Part shown: positions 1 through 12,239 of the stretch, one piece after another
Layout of the letters: each line of letters starts with the position of its first letter
Position numbering within the stretch: position 1 is the stretch's first letter
DNA from: Solanum dulcamara
Lineage: Eukaryota > Streptophyta > Magnoliopsida > Solanales > Solanaceae
NCBI RefSeq assembly: GCF_947179165.1
Contig: NC_077244.1
Span: 77,050,144-77,114,143, forward strand
Length of the DNA: 64,000 bases
Direction of reading: 5' to 3'
The notes under the pieces: model-generated
The model's database searches: none
What the model was told of the DNA's origin: nothing
What the model saw: the letters and a program-made list of their open reading frames with translations, nothing else
Position numbers and translations under genes: made by a program

Positions 1-899
1 CAGTGTGGCATGACACTTTTCTATGCAAAAAGATAATATATTTATAAACATTCTCTAACTTTCTTGTGTACACGAAAAATTATAGATCTTATAGTAGATG
101 CACATGTATATTAAAAAATATAAAATAGTACTGTAGTTGTAATAGAAACAAGGAACTATCTTCATGTGCCAAGCCGTACTGTATTTAGTGCTTATAGCAG
201 CCACATAGCACAAAGCATGGGCTGCCCTACGCATTGGATCCTATCATTCAGCAATTGCTATGTAACAACAATAACATATTCATTATCATACCACACAATG
301 AAACAAGTCGAATATACACAAATTAAGGTTAAAAAGTTGTTTTCGATAGCCCACAACTCAAGAACAACAAGCAACAGAAGTTGCACATAAAAAAAGATAT
401 TGCAATTATCTATTAACAAAAGTTTAATTACAATTTGGCGATGTGAACTATGCAAAAACAAAAAAGGAAAAATGTTAAAGAAAACAGAAAAATCCCAAGC
501 AGAGACCCTCTTCAGTTTTCTCTGATCTAAAAAGCCCAAGACTTGCTGAATTTACACATTTGAAGAGGAGCTGTATCATATTACTACTAGAAAGTAGTAG
601 GAAATTAAGGGTAAAGGGATATGGGTTTGTTAATTAACAAATCCAAGTCACCCTCCTTGCTATTCCTTGTCTCCAACAACCACCACTGTCCAGCAATTAA
701 CAAACAAAGGGAAATTCCAAGTGAGCAGTTGATTAAATGTAACAAATCAAAATCATCTTGGACACCCTTGTTGTTATCCCTTTATTTATTTTTTCTCAAT
801 TGTATCTCCTTGACCAATTATATTTTTCTTTTCATGTGTTCTTGTTTTTGTCCTAAATCTTCCACATTAATCAATCATCTTTTTTTTTCGGTTTTGGGA
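1..899. other. 3' flank of TPR gene, no gene seen
   Basis: This AT-rich stretch lies downstream of the minus-strand TPR gene and probably includes its 3' untranslated region near 900. The open frames are short, have no recognisable domain, and overlap on both strands. I see no RNA gene and no clear transposon end. Confidence 0.5.
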
Positions 900-3138
900 T
901 TACAGATCAGTATTGGAGTCGTCGAGTGGGTAACAGGTATCTTCACCGCCAGTATTCCATAGAAAATGAGCATAATTAGCTGCATAAAAATTGTTGCTTG
1001 GTTCTGCAGCTATGGCTTGATTAAAGGTCTCTTCTGCAGCCCAAAGGTCCTTCCTTACTTGCCAGAGAAAATTTGCATACTTATTCAATGCCTCAGCATC
1101 CTTTGGCTCCACCTCTGCTGCTTTCTTGAAGTACTCTTCTGCTCTGTTTTGTAACAAAATAACAAAAATCAGTACAGAGCATACCAATAATTGAAGAGCA
1201 TGTAGTGCTTCTAAATCTCTATAACTTATGTTCTTTCATGTTGTTCAGATACTCCAAAAATGTCGTCACACCCATGTCGAATTCTCCCAATGCACACTCT
1301 TTTGAGGATAAGACACGGATGCAACGATATTTTTGAAGGATCCGTGCAGCATAATTTTAAGACAAAAGAGTCTACATACAGTATGATAATTGAATGGGAA
1401 CCCCTACACCTTCGGACCACTCAGAATGGTATAATTTGGGAAAGGAAATTAAAATACTACCACACACTCCTCTATCAAGATACAATCCCACCCAAAGTAC
1501 AGAAAATGACAATTGCTTTGTGAAGGTGATTTTTCAAGCACACCAAAACAATTTTTCTAATAAACAATAATGTTGACCTTAAGATATCAGCTAATTGAGC
1601 AAAAAGTCAGGACTGAATCTTCCCAATTGGGTGTAGTTCTCACCTTAGCACAATCAAAGGATAAATATCTAATATAGAAATTAGAGAGACAAAAAATTTT
1701 GGTACCTGTCATAATCTTGAGCGACCAAGAAAAGAAATTGAGCATAATTGGTTAGCAAAAGAGTATTCTGCGGTTCTTGGTTTAGCGCCATCTGATACAG
1801 CAGCTCTGTTTTGAAATAATCTGCATAATCATCGACTTCAATATTTGCGTGTATTGGAGACACAAATCTCTGCATGGTTTCATGATCCAAGGACTCATCT
1901 CTCATTGAAGCCTGCATCTTAGAAGCCTCATCTACAATTGAATTCCAAATCTGCAACTCTTCTTCCCTTGTTTCTTGCCCAGATACACACTCTTCTTCAC
2001 TGACCCTACCACTCCCAATTGAAGAAATCCCATTCGAAAACATCCTTCCGTCAAACCTCCCATCACCATCATTTCCACTAGCAATTGGCTTGTAGCTCCC
2101 ACCACCTCCATTGCCTCCACCAATCGAAGTAACTTTTCCACTTGATGACGACACTGAAAATGTCTTAATTGCAGAAGAATCAAATCTTTGGTTGAAATGA
2201 CTCTCTTCTAAAGTAGAAACAGTCTCTGTGAGTGGTGAGGGTGTGGCAGCAATAGCAGCACTGCTAGCCATAGAATGAACACTATAATTAGCCAAAAGTA
2301 TCATCACGTATACCATTAAAGTTGGTGTATGTGAGAAAACTTGCTGGAATAACCACACAAAAGATGCATGCATCTCCTTTTGTACTCTCGCCAAGATCCC
2401 CTGTAGATCTTCATAAAACAACATTTCCCTCATCTGCAAAGTATAGCTTTGCAGCTCTCGAATTATGAACACCATATTCGAAAATGCTTTTTTCACAGAA
2501 CAATATGCTGACTCTCCTGCTTCTCTAAATCCACCTTTCCATTGTTTTTTTCTCTTTATAATCCTAAGGGAGAAAGGGAGATCCACACAATTCGCCTTCC
2601 ATTCAATATTTGCAGGAATTATCTCGTCTCTTTCAGGCCAATCCGATTGTTCTAGAGGATCAAACGGCTTCTGGTTCTCCAAAAACTTGATATCATGACT
2701 ATGACTGATAATACTTTCATACCTTGTTTCCATAGAGTCGGCAATAACTTCACGCTGAGAACTTATAATACTGGGATTTTCATTTTCAACGTCTGAGACC
2801 TGGAATTTCCGGGCCAATTCTTGTATCTCCTTCGAAAACTCTTCATCTGAAAATGAATCTAAGCTGGCACTGGTGCTAGACGCCCTTCTAATTGTTCTGG
2901 TCCTTGGCTTAAGCTGCTCACAAGATTGAGATCTGTATATATTCAACAATTGGGTACCCAAAAGTGCCGATTGGTCCAGCCTACGGACAAACCGGCAAAT
3001 ATGAGACCCTTTGCTGCTAATTCTACGGTGTTTTGAGGAAGAAATTGCAGAAGCAAAAGTTTGAGAAGAAGAAGAAGGTGAGTGGGGAACAAAAGGTTGA
3101 GCCCATTGCAAACACGTTGTGGCAACTTTCACTCCCAT
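900..3138 (-). CDS. TPR-like superfamily protein, probably plastid-targeted (At2g29670-like)
   Basis: Two coding exons on the minus strand: 3138-1706 and 1143-900, joined by a GT/AG intron of 562 bp; the spliced product is about 558 residues. The join (…QDYD-R-AEEYFKKA…) restores a continuous helix pair, which supports the splice. The N-terminus (MGVKVATTCLQWAQPF…) is rich in Ser, Arg and hydroxyl residues, like a chloroplast transit peptide. Residues about 271-290 form a hydrophobic segment that may cross a membrane. A Gly-rich, Ser-rich linker follows (about 330-390). The C-terminus (about 440-558) has TPR-like repeats with the pattern ALNQEPQNTLLLTNYAQFL, then EVEPKDAEALNKYANFLW, then AAEPSNNFYAANYAHFLW. 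I chose the second in-frame Met because the upstream 21 codons look like leader sequence. The family is thought to act as a plastid protein-interaction scaffold; its exact function is not known to me. The intron contains a dispersed repeat. Confidence 0.85.
1236..1358 (+). repeat. SINE-like dispersed repeat in the TPR-gene intron
   Basis: The stretch has internal echoing words such as 'ctccaaaaatgtcgtcacac', 'cttttgaggat' and 'tttttgaaggatccgtgcagca'. This resembles a short repeat I associate with Solanaceae introns and intergenic DNA. It lies wholly inside the intron at 1144-1705. No target duplication was identified, and the family name is uncertain. Confidence 0.4.
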
Positions 3139-3727
3139 TTTTCTCAACTCAAAAATGCTTAAACCAGAGATTATATGGGGATTGAAAAGAAAAAAGGTCA
3201 AAACTCGAAACCCAGAAAACTAGCAACAGGAAGGAAGAAAAAAAAGTCTCAACCCTTTTGATTCGGATCCACAAAAAGGCTTCACCCTTACCTTCTTTGT
3301 TTTTAAATTTCGAGATCCCAAAACCTGCAAAAACAAGTAAAAATGAACCGACCAAATAAGTCAAATCACGTTCAAAATTGTTTCCCTGAAAATACACGGA
3401 AAGGGTAAACCATATAGTTTGAGTTGAACTGAATCAGTAAACGCAAAATATAAATAATAACCAAAAAGACCGTGCTACCGATAATTATACCCACTAACTT
3501 GTTTCAGCCATTAAAATAGGATCAAAATAACAGAGTTCAATATTAATAAAATCAATAAAATGGACACAGAAATTCACTTATCATAAACTTACGTAGTAAT
3601 AATAGGGCAGCACTGTCACCGGAGAAGCTGAAAACGATACCGTTTCGCAGTGATTTCCGGCGGTGAAAGCTACGTATGAGCACCGCAGTAGACTTACACT
3701 TATCAACAATTGCAGTGTAATTGAGGT

Positions 3728-3783
<56 letters not shown>

Positions 3784-4137
3784 AGCTTGAAGGAAAAAGG
3801 GCATTTTTAATATTATAATTCCATTATTTTAAAAAAAGAAAAATAAACTAAGATATAAATTTTAAAAAAATCTCAACAGAGTCCAAAAAGGGACGGAAAA
3901 GTACGAATAGAATCAGGTAGTATAGTAGTATACTCGTATATTATAAGGAGTTGAGAAGTTGCCGGTTGCCGGTATGATATTATACTTTTTTTGGGTATAA
4001 TGCTAGGATATTTTTGACAGCTGTGCCCCAAGTCATAGACAAATTGCAATTTGCAAATAAGGAGATTTTTGACTAGTACTACCCCATTTTTTTATTTATC
4101 ACATTTTATTTTTTGCAACATATAGTATTTTTGATAT
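3139..4137. other. Upstream region of the TPR gene with long (AT)n
   Basis: This should hold the promoter and 5' leader of the minus-strand TPR gene. A C/G-richer patch at about 3605-3700 includes 'ccggagaagctgaaaacg' and 'atttccggcggtgaaag'. A perfect AT dinucleotide run follows at 3730-3780. Beyond that the DNA is AT-rich without visible genes. Confidence 0.4.
3730..3780. repeat. (AT)n microsatellite
   Basis: An uninterrupted alternating A/T run of about 50 bp. It is likely polymorphic between accessions and can extrude a cruciform. Confidence 0.95.
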
Positions 4138-4400
4138 AAAACAACAACAACAACAATTTAGTAAAAATCTTACAACGTGGGATCTGGGAAGGATAAAGTG
4201 TACGCAGATTTTACTCCTATCAAGGTAGAACGATTATTTTCGAAAGATCCTCGACTAAAAAAAAAGCATAAAAAGAGGTCAGATAATGTTAAGAATTTCA
4301 AAGTAATATGTGAAAGCAAGTAATGGCGGCAACACAGATAAAATATAGTAAATAAAATATAAAAAATAATAAATAATAATAGACAGTAACAGAATCGAGC
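4138..4400 (-). repeat. TS-type SINE (degenerate), (CAA)n/(TTG)n tail
   Basis: Read on the minus strand this has the 3' end typical of the Solanaceae TS SINE family: a block equivalent to 'taccttgatagg…gtaaaatctgcgtacac' followed by a (TTG)n tail, seen here as (CAA)n at 4139-4156. The 5' boundary is eroded and set only roughly. The RNA polymerase III box elements are not clear. Confidence 0.6.
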
Positions 4401-4843
4401 TCCAAAAATTATAGCGCACTAGTATGCCTACTATAATATTTTTAATATAATTCTTAAATATTAAAATATTAAATTAATCTATTTTAATTTAACTTTAAAT
4501 GTTAAATAAATTGATTCTTGTAAAGTAAAACATAACAAGTAAAATAGATGGGAGGAAGTACCAACCAAATTTGTCTTCGTACAAACTACAGTATATTTTC
4601 AGAAAGCTTTGTAACAAAAATACTTTCAAAAGACGTGCAAATATTACTGGCATTGGAGTCGTGTTAACTTTAAAATGCATTGGTGGAGCTAAATAGTCCA
4701 AAGTAACATATTGAATTCCTTTCATAAAAAATTACTGTCTAATATAAAAAAAAAATCATCTTTCTTAATGAACTAAAAATGATCAAGTTACATAAATAAG
4801 TCTGCTGTGTGGCGCTCTTCATATTATTTTTTATTGTTAAAGA

Positions 4844-5862
4844 GATCGTTTGGTTTGAATACAAGTTAATGGTGGGATAAATTATGTTTGGATTAGTTAT
4901 GATTGGATAAGTTATGCTAAAATTATTTTTTATTGAGTGTTTGATTTGTTGTATTTAAAATAATATGCATTGCATAAATTTTAAGTACAATTTATTTATT
5001 TATAAAAATACAATTCACTTTATTTAGTTTTTTAAATTTTTTTCTTTTCAAGCTTTAGTTATTCAATATTCATTCTTAAAATAAAATTCAATACATCCAT
5101 TATGTAGTGGATGTCCATGTAGTGGGATCCACTAGGCAAGTTGATGTAGTGGGACCCACTAGGCAAGTTGTCCACAACTTGTTCTCCTTTTCTTTGGCTA
5201 TAAATTGTCATAGTTTGGCAATGAAAATCGATAAAGAGAATAAACGGAATTCTCTCATCTGCTCCTTTCTATTTTCTCTTACTCTCTCCTTTTTATTATG
5301 CTAAGTTACTTTATTTTATAATAATTTTCATCTTCTTTATCTTAAATATTTTTATGTGTGCATTTCCATGATGTCCGTATGTATTTAAAAATAAAACTTT
5401 CTTCTTATTTAATTTTAAAATAGAATTTTCATTTTAAGTTTGTTAAAGTAAAAAAGAATTTATGAGAAATTAAAATATAAATAAACATAAGAATTAGTCA
5501 AATAAATTTATAAATAAAAATTATATTATATAATGTAATTTTTTAATAGAAAACAATATGAAGAATTATCATAAAAATAAGAAGTGAATGTTGCTATATA
5601 TTGTATTAAAAATCATGTAAATATATATGAATGTGAAAAGTGTGGTATACAAAATATAAAAGGATATATTTATTATTTACCTATTTTATCCCAAGATAAG
5701 TTATCCCGTGATTAATATATCATCTAAGAAGAGGTTTACTTATTCCGGTACTATGAATTAATTCTGAGATAAATTATTCTAGAATTATCAACCAAATACC
5801 AATTTAAATGTACTTATAATTTAATCTCAAAATTATTTGTATTATTTTTCACATCAAACGAC
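4844..5862. mobile_element. MITE-like element with TIRs, interrupted by an LTR-like insertion
   Basis: The left end 'gatcgtttggtttg' (4844-4857) is an imperfect inverted match of the right end 'cacatcaaacgacc' (5849-5862). Ends of this type suit hAT-like MITEs. The interior is very AT-rich and non-coding apart from a compositionally different block at 5103-5323. No clean 8-bp target duplication was found, so the outer limits are approximate. Confidence 0.45.
5103..5323 (+). mobile_element. Solo-LTR-like block, Copia-type
   Basis: The block has the same layout as the short Copia LTRs elsewhere in this window: a TG start, paired 'gtagtgggacccactaggcaag' type words near the 5' end, 'ttggctataaattgtcatag' like a TATA region, 'ggcaatgaaaatcgataaag', a C/T-rich tract, and a 'ttattttataata' end. 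It contains no coding sequence. I could not find a matching 5-bp target duplication. Confidence 0.4.
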
Positions 5863-7180
5863 CCTAAGAGTTCTGCCACAGTTTAAATGTATATAAGTAC
5901 TATTTTGTGAGTATTACTGCTTTAATTGACACACAAAAATATAGCAGCCAGTGGGGGTAAAAGATCTCCCACAGAAGGAATCAATCGTCTAGTTTGCACA
6001 TGTACACATTCATGTCCGCAAATTTGCCGGTAGCCTGTTAAACTTTGTATGGGGACCAGGTTCTCTGTATTTCCAGTTTATCAAAAATAGTTGTCACGTT
6101 TTAATTTTTAAAAATTAATTTAATTAATTTTTAAAATTAAAATAAATTAGATTATATCATATTTACTTTCAATAAAATTTTAAAAATCACTTTAAAAACA
6201 TGTCGTAACTTTTTTATTTCAATATTGTTAAATATATTTTTACCAAAATTCATATAATTTACTCTCGGAAAAATAATTTTTAAAATTTTCTACAGGTGTA
6301 AGAGAGTCAAAAGGCAAATTGAAGAAGAGGTAGATTTCTTGGAAGATGGAGGATGGTTTGGCAAACGAGAGACTCGTTGGGTGATTTAGTTAGTTCAACA
6401 CGGCTCACTTCACGGGACTTCTGGATCTTAACCAAGAAATGGGTACGTGCCACGTGTCCATAAGATTTTTTTCTACAATTTTTTATTTTACTTTAATGTA
6501 AAAGTGAATTAAGGTGCAAATTTGATGACACGTGTCAAAAAGCTTATGTTTTTGTCTAATTGGCTGTCATTTTACTCATTTACTGTGTAAAAAGCAGTAT
6601 TTAAAATTTATATAAAGAGAAAGTCGGTTTAATTGCGATTATGTTAGTATAAAAAGATTTTTTTACAACTAGTTTTGTTTGTAATACGAGCAATGAAACA
6701 TGAGAGGTCTGATATTTATTATTTTGGCAAGTTGAATCTTTATATGATTTGTGTATTTAAAGGAGCGGCTACCTAGTCATTTTCTTGACTTGTATGAAAT
6801 AATGAAAAATTTTAAAACTTCCAATATGAAAATTCAAATTAATTACATGATCAAATAAAATTTTAATTTTAAATCATATTCAAACGAAACCAAGTGATAA
6901 TCCACTGTGTAAGTTCAAATACCACAGTAACTAGAGTGATAATGCACTGACGTCTGGCGCTTAAGAGGTGATTTAATAACCAAATTAACACGTTTAAAAG
7001 CAATGAAATGGTAAAAGAAATACTACATGAAAAATAAATCTGAGATTTTGGTATCAAATTCATTATATTTTTTATGCTTTTGGTATCAAGATTCATTCTT
7101 TTTATTTGATTCGATGAGCCCCGTAAAGCATAAAACAACATATTGCAAAGTAAGCAAAGCGTATAATAACAATCAAAAGA
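5863..7180. other. Intergenic, two G-box words, no gene
   Basis: AT-rich DNA without a credible coding frame. A less AT-rich patch at about 6295-6560 carries two G-box/ABRE-like words, 'gccacgtgtcc' near 6447 and 'gacacgtgtca' near 6527, about 80 bp apart. No gene starts next to them, so they may be remnants of a promoter or repeat. Confidence 0.35.
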
Positions 7181-7184
7181 TCAA

Positions 7185-7350
7185 TATGGGTGGTGGTGCA
7201 ATAGTAAAACTGTTTTATCCTTAATAAAAGGTCTTGGGTTCGAGTCTTATGTATGGAAAAAAAATAATTTGGGGATGTCACCCCAAATGGATCATGCAAT
7301 TTTAAATTCAAATTTAGTCGAAGTTTCAAAAATTCGAATATTGGATGAAA
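7185..7350 (+). repeat. tRNA-derived SINE copy
   Basis: A B-box-like word 'gggttcgagtcttat' (about 7230-7245) lies downstream of a degenerate A-box-like stretch 'tggtggtgcaatagtaa'. An A-rich tract and a conserved-looking 3' body ('attcaaatttagtcgaagtt … attcgaatattgga') follow. A second copy with the same 3' words is at 24028-24165. There is no cloverleaf, so this is not a functional tRNA gene. Confidence 0.5.
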
Positions 7351-7680
7351 AAAAACAATCAAAAGAGAAAATCCGACACTAGGACTAATTGTGTAATGAG
7401 TCAACCTGATTCCAAAGGCACTTCTTTTTGCACACAGCCTTTTTCTGTTTCCTGTTCACTTTCATTTGTTAATCAACAATAATATTAACATATTAACCTA
7501 TCTAATGTAACCTTACAGGCTTAACGAGGATAAAGCGCACATATATCTTATTTTTACTTTGTGGAATTAGAGAAGTTATTTTTAAAAAAAATAATCTAAT
7601 CAAAACAATACATATCAAAGATATCGCAATTTATAGAGAAGGAATAACCGAAGAACTTTCATCTGTTAATTAAAGAGTTT

Positions 7681-7850
7681 AAGGTGTTGTTTGGCCTCAT
7701 ATAATTTTTGGAAAAAAATTGAGAATTAGTGTTTGGCCATATAATTGTCATTACTTGGCAAATATCCCAAGTTCTGAAGTTCTAGATAAAATTAGAACTT
7801 GGAAACTTAGAAAGTTTTAAAAATTTAAAAATTACCGCAAACTTTTATGT
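7681..7850 (+). mobile_element. MITE-like fragment, 'ggtgttgtttggcc' end
   Basis: The first 95 bp ('ggtgttgtttggcctcat… agtgtttggccatataatt… cattacttggcaaatat') match, in reverse orientation, the sequence at 38815-38936. This marks a dispersed MITE family. The far end of this copy was not identified. Confidence 0.45.
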
Positions 7851-8695
7851 TTTATAAAAACACACACCATTTATTGCAGGAAAGAGATTGTTCGTAGAAT
7901 GTGGAAGATTTTATAAAAGAATAATTTGTTATTACCTCCTCCGAAAAAGATTAGTTTGAGTGACAAGAATGAAAAAAAAGAACAATTTGTTTTTAATTTG
8001 ATTAATGTATTGCTCTTGCCCATGTTGTTATTTTATTTTTGTTGATTGTTATCAATTGTGTTATAAGATTATTTTTTTAACGAAACATGTTCATTATACG
8101 ATGATAACACAAACTTATGAATATTTTTAATAATTTTTAGAACTTACGAATATAAAATAATATTTTTTAAAACATTGAAATATTTTTAGAAAAAATTGTG
8201 GCAAAGGTGAAACTTCACTCAAAAATTATTTATCAAGAATATTTGAAAACTTGAGATCAACCACTAGCTAAATAATGAGGGTTATTTTTCTTTCAAGCTG
8301 TAGCGCAATTACGTTATTAATGCTACTTTTATTTCTCTACTATAAATTTCCTCTTTATTCTGTTCTTTCCTCTCTTTTTTTCGCCACTAGAATTTGATGC
8401 CAAGCACTTCAAATTGAAAAGGGTGGAAAATTGTGATGAATAAAGCTGGGATGACAGAGAAAATATATAGAAATATGGTCCATTGCCCATTAAATTGCAT
8501 GTGCAGAATATATATACACACACATCCCTATTCATAAGATATGTTTATGTATTTTATCCCTCGTATCAAATGATAGAAATTTAGGCCTAATATTGTATTT
8601 GTCATTTTCACACATGAGAGTTCTCAAAGTTGTTATTTTTTGACAAATCTCTTTGGAAACAATAACAAATCTCTTGTGCCCAAAATCTTTAACTT
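7851..8695. other. Intergenic DNA left of the Copia element
   Basis: AT-rich DNA with no supported gene. The last five bases, 'aactt' at 8691-8695, may be the left target duplication of the Copia element. Confidence 0.35.
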
Positions 8696-8889
8696 TATTA
8701 TAAAGTTGGTTTGTTAGTGGATGTTTCATTATTAAAGTGGATAACTTAATTAGTTTTTGTTCTTCTTATTTGACTATAAATATAACCATATTTCAATAAT
8801 GAAGAAAATATACCGATACTTAATTCTCTCTCTTTTTTTTTACTATATCTTTTTTTTATTAATTTACTAAATTAATTTGTTTTATAATA
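8696..8889 (+). repeat. Copia 5' LTR
   Basis: About 194 bp, paired with 16118-16292. It contains a TATA-like 'gactataaatataacc' and a C/T-rich leader, and ends at 'ttttataata'. Point differences from the 3' LTR show that the insertion is not recent. Confidence 0.75.
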
Positions 8890-9519
8890 CGTTATCCGCA
8901 TAAACATTCTAATCAACTGAGTTTTACACCATCTACAAATTTGTCCTACGTCTAAAAGGGTTTAGTGGTAATATATTTTGCTACCAAGTAAGTCATATGT
9001 ATCAGTTTCATTCCTTTTTCTGGTATGAAAATTTGCAACAACCTTTGCCAAATAAAAAGGGAAAACATCACTTTCTTTTATCAAGTAAATTAAATGTTAC
9101 ATAACTTCTACGATTTTATTATGAATATATTTTTTTTTAATGTATAACTGTGTTCTCATATACAATGACATGATTATGATTTGTTCTGATTTTGAAAGCC
9201 ACGAAAGGTTACATAGTTTGCTCTGATGTAGATTTTCATGTTAAAATATTTTTATGATATATGGAAGTTTCTCGATTTTTAAGCATATTTATTTAATACA
9301 AGATGCACATTACTTACCCATGTTTAAGTTGACAACTGAATGTGGTAATTTATTGTTTAAAGGCTCAAGAGTGAGCTCCTATTGAACTTTGGAATATTAT
9401 GTCATTGGTTAAGAGTAAGACGATGGATTCAAATCATATCACACCAAGAGGATAATACATCAATTTGAGTTTTGATGCACTATGAATCCATGATAATACA
9501 ATAAAGACTACGGCAAAAA

Positions 9520-10230
9520 TAAAATATTTTTGATGAAAAGTCATGAAATTTGTCCCACTGAATTTGCTCCATTCCCTGAAGTGAATGTGGTAGCACAACA
9601 TGATATGCTTGAAACTCGCCCAATTCATTTACTCCATTCTATCATATGAATGTGGTAGCAGTGGATAACAAGTCTGAAAGATGACAAGTTATTAAATGTA
9701 TAAAAAGGGTGTGGAGAGACAACACTATAGGAGTCATCATTGTGGTAATTATGAAAGAAAGAATCATGTGGGTTCTCCAAAGAGTCCTTCAAAATGTGAA
9801 AGGTAATTGGACCGGTGGTACATAAATCCTCCATCAAAAGAAAGGAAGATAAAGTGATTGTATACTTGACCTTCAAATTGATGTTGAGGTGTATCATGAA
9901 AATATGATGAATTTCAAAGGCATGACAATGAGTAACATAATGCCCCTTTTGATAAAAAATCATAAAGTCCGTTTCACTGGAAATTTTCCTTTACCGGAAG
10001 CAAATAGGATCGACGCACAAGGCCAGTCTGAAAAAAAACAAAATGATTGGGGCCAGAAAAAATGTGCGTGGGCGTGGCAAGGGCAAGAGACGATATAATA
10101 ATCATCGAGGTGGTGCCTCCAATTCTAATGCCCGGGTGGAGTCATATTTGACTCTTAAATATGATGTTTTTGATTGCCTCGATGTTATTACTCATCTAGA
10201 AGTTGGAGACCTCTTTGGGGATCGAAACTA
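9520..10230 (+). pseudogene. Copia gag C-terminal region, broken and repeated
   Basis: Three successive stretches decode to versions of the same segment: LLMKSHE-x-CPTEFAPFPEVNVVAQ (about 9527-9600), TRPIH…MNVVAVDNKSE (about 9610-9680) and NHKVRFTGNFPLPEAN…QGQSE (about 9958-10035). The third continues into a basic stretch RGRGKGKRRYNNHRGG (about 10058-10105) and then CLDVITHLEVGDLFGDRN (about 10175-10230). A CCHC zinc knuckle is not intact. Frameshifts and stops separate the pieces. The matching gag of the element at 46.7-47.3 kb has this segment once. Confidence 0.6.
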
Positions 10231-10389
10231 AAGATTTATCATTGAACTGAAAATAAATAATGTTGTTATTTTTATGTGTTTTACTTAAAGTTGAAGTAGT
10301 TAAATTTTTCTTTTGTTAATTTTCCGTACTCCTTATTATGAATTTTTATTTTATGAAGATAAATAAAATTTCAGTCTTCAGTTGGATCC

Positions 10390-10720
10390 AAGATGAGTAA
10401 TGGATATATGAGCCTTTTTGATAGTGCTACAACTCACACTATATTAAGATAAAAAAATATTTCTCTCATTTGATTATAAAAAGGGGCTAATGTTAATATA
10501 ATATATGTTAGTATAAAAATAATTGAGGCTCTGAAAAAGTAGCCTTATCACTATATGGGGAAAACAATATTGGCCATTGATAAAGCTTTGTATTGTAGTA
10601 AGTCTTAAAGTAACTTATTAAGTTTCAAGGTTATTCGTCAAAATGGCTATCATACTGAGACTGTTAATGAAGAAAAGGTTGAGTGCCTTTATATTACTAC
10701 AATAAAAGCGAAAAAAAATT
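10390..10720 (+). pseudogene. Copia protease remnant
   Basis: The decoded stretch MSNGYMSLFDSATTHTI holds an aspartic protease active-site motif of the D-S-A-T-T-H type used by this Copia lineage. Downstream, KVIRQNGYHTETVNEEKVECL is part of the usual region before the integrase. Stops interrupt it. Confidence 0.65.
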
Positions 10721-11689
10721 GTGCATGAAAACTTAACCGCACTTTCTTCTAGATTATACCACACAGGTATTAGTGTGGTTGAATCACATGCCATAGTAAA
10801 AAAAAAAAATATTGACCATAATGATTTTATCATTTGGCATAATAAGTTGGGCCATCCCGGTTATCATATGATGCGCAAAATTATTGAGAATTCACATGGA
10901 CACACTTAGAAGAATCAGAAAATTCTTAAATCTAAACAGTTCTCTTGTGTTTCTTGTTCCCAAGGAAAACAAATTATTAAGCCATTAGTAACTAATATAT
11001 GTGGGGAAATTCACCCTTCGTGTGGACCATTTAAATATTTTATGGTTTTGGTAAATGTATCTACAAGATGATCACATGTGTGCATATTATCAACTCGCAA
11101 TATGGCTTATGCGAGATTGTTAGCTCAAATTATAAGGTTAAGGGCACAATTTTCAAATTATACAATAAAGATAATTCGTCTTGATAATGCAGGTGAATTT
11201 ACATTCCAGTCCTTTAATGATTATTGTGTGTCGGTTGGATTAAAAGTTGAGCATTCGATCGCTCATGTCCATACTTCAAAGTGGTCTAGCAGAATCATTG
11301 ATTAAACGCCTCCAGTTGATAGTTAGACAATTACTAATGAGAACAAAACTTTCTCTTTCAGTATGGGCCATGCTATTTTGCTTGCGGCATCACTCATGCG
11401 CATAAAGCCAACCAATTTTCATTAATTCTCCCCCTTACAGTTGGCTTTTGAAAAAGAGCCAAATATTTTCCATCTTATAATTTTTGGATGTGCAGTATAT
11501 GTTCTAATTGTTCAACCGCACAGCACAAAGATAGGTCCGCAAAGAAGATTGGAAATATATATTGGATATGAATCTTCTTCTATTATAAAATATTTGAAAC
11601 CTCCAACTGAAGATTTATTTATGGCAAAATTCATTGGTTGTCATTTTGATGAATTAGTATACCAAATATTAGCAGGAGAACATAAGTAA
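10721..11689 (+). pseudogene. Copia integrase region remnant
   Basis: The pre-integrase motif WHNKLGHPG is readable at about 10830-10865. The cysteine region follows (SCVSCSQGK-like, about 10940-10970), then the core: SLSTRNMAYARLLAQII-like words, IRLDNAGEF (about 11170-11200) and the C-terminal FGCAVYV … GPQRRLEIYIGYES (about 11485-11575). The frame changes near 11030, 11290 and 11430, and stops are present, so no functional enzyme is made. Confidence 0.8.
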
Positions 11690-12239
11690 TTGGAAAATGA
11701 GATAGATTGAAATTCATTGTCACTATCTCATTTAGATCCTCAAACAAATCAATGCGAGCGAGAAGTTCAAAAGTTGATTTATTTGCAGAATATTGCAAAT
11801 CAAATGATGAATGCATTTATTAACCTTCCACAGATTATTAAATTGCACATCACAGCTGCTAATGCTCAAGTTCGAGTTAATGTCTCAGTATGACAAATTG
11901 TTCAGGCAAATGAGCCTAGGTCACGCTTAAAACGTGAAAGACCAATTGGTTTCAAAGATAAAAATCATCAAAAACAAAAAGAATAAATAATCAAGATGAT
12001 CATAATTTAGAAGAAATTGCTCAACAAGAGCCCAGAGACATAACGAATGTTGATACCACCGGGGATATCCAAATACCTAAAAATATTGAGAATGAAAAAA
12101 TCTCAATAAGTTATGTCTCGACAAAAAAAGGTGGAATAGAAAATAATATTGTGATCGATAATATTTTTGCTTATAATGTTGCCATTGAAATAATGCAACA
12201 AGATAAAAATCTTAAACCAAAATCTGTCGATGAATATAT

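Noticed and set aside
7185..7260. Possible tRNA gene because of 'ggttcgagtc'
   Set aside because: No acceptor stem or cloverleaf can be formed, and the 3' body matches another SINE copy.
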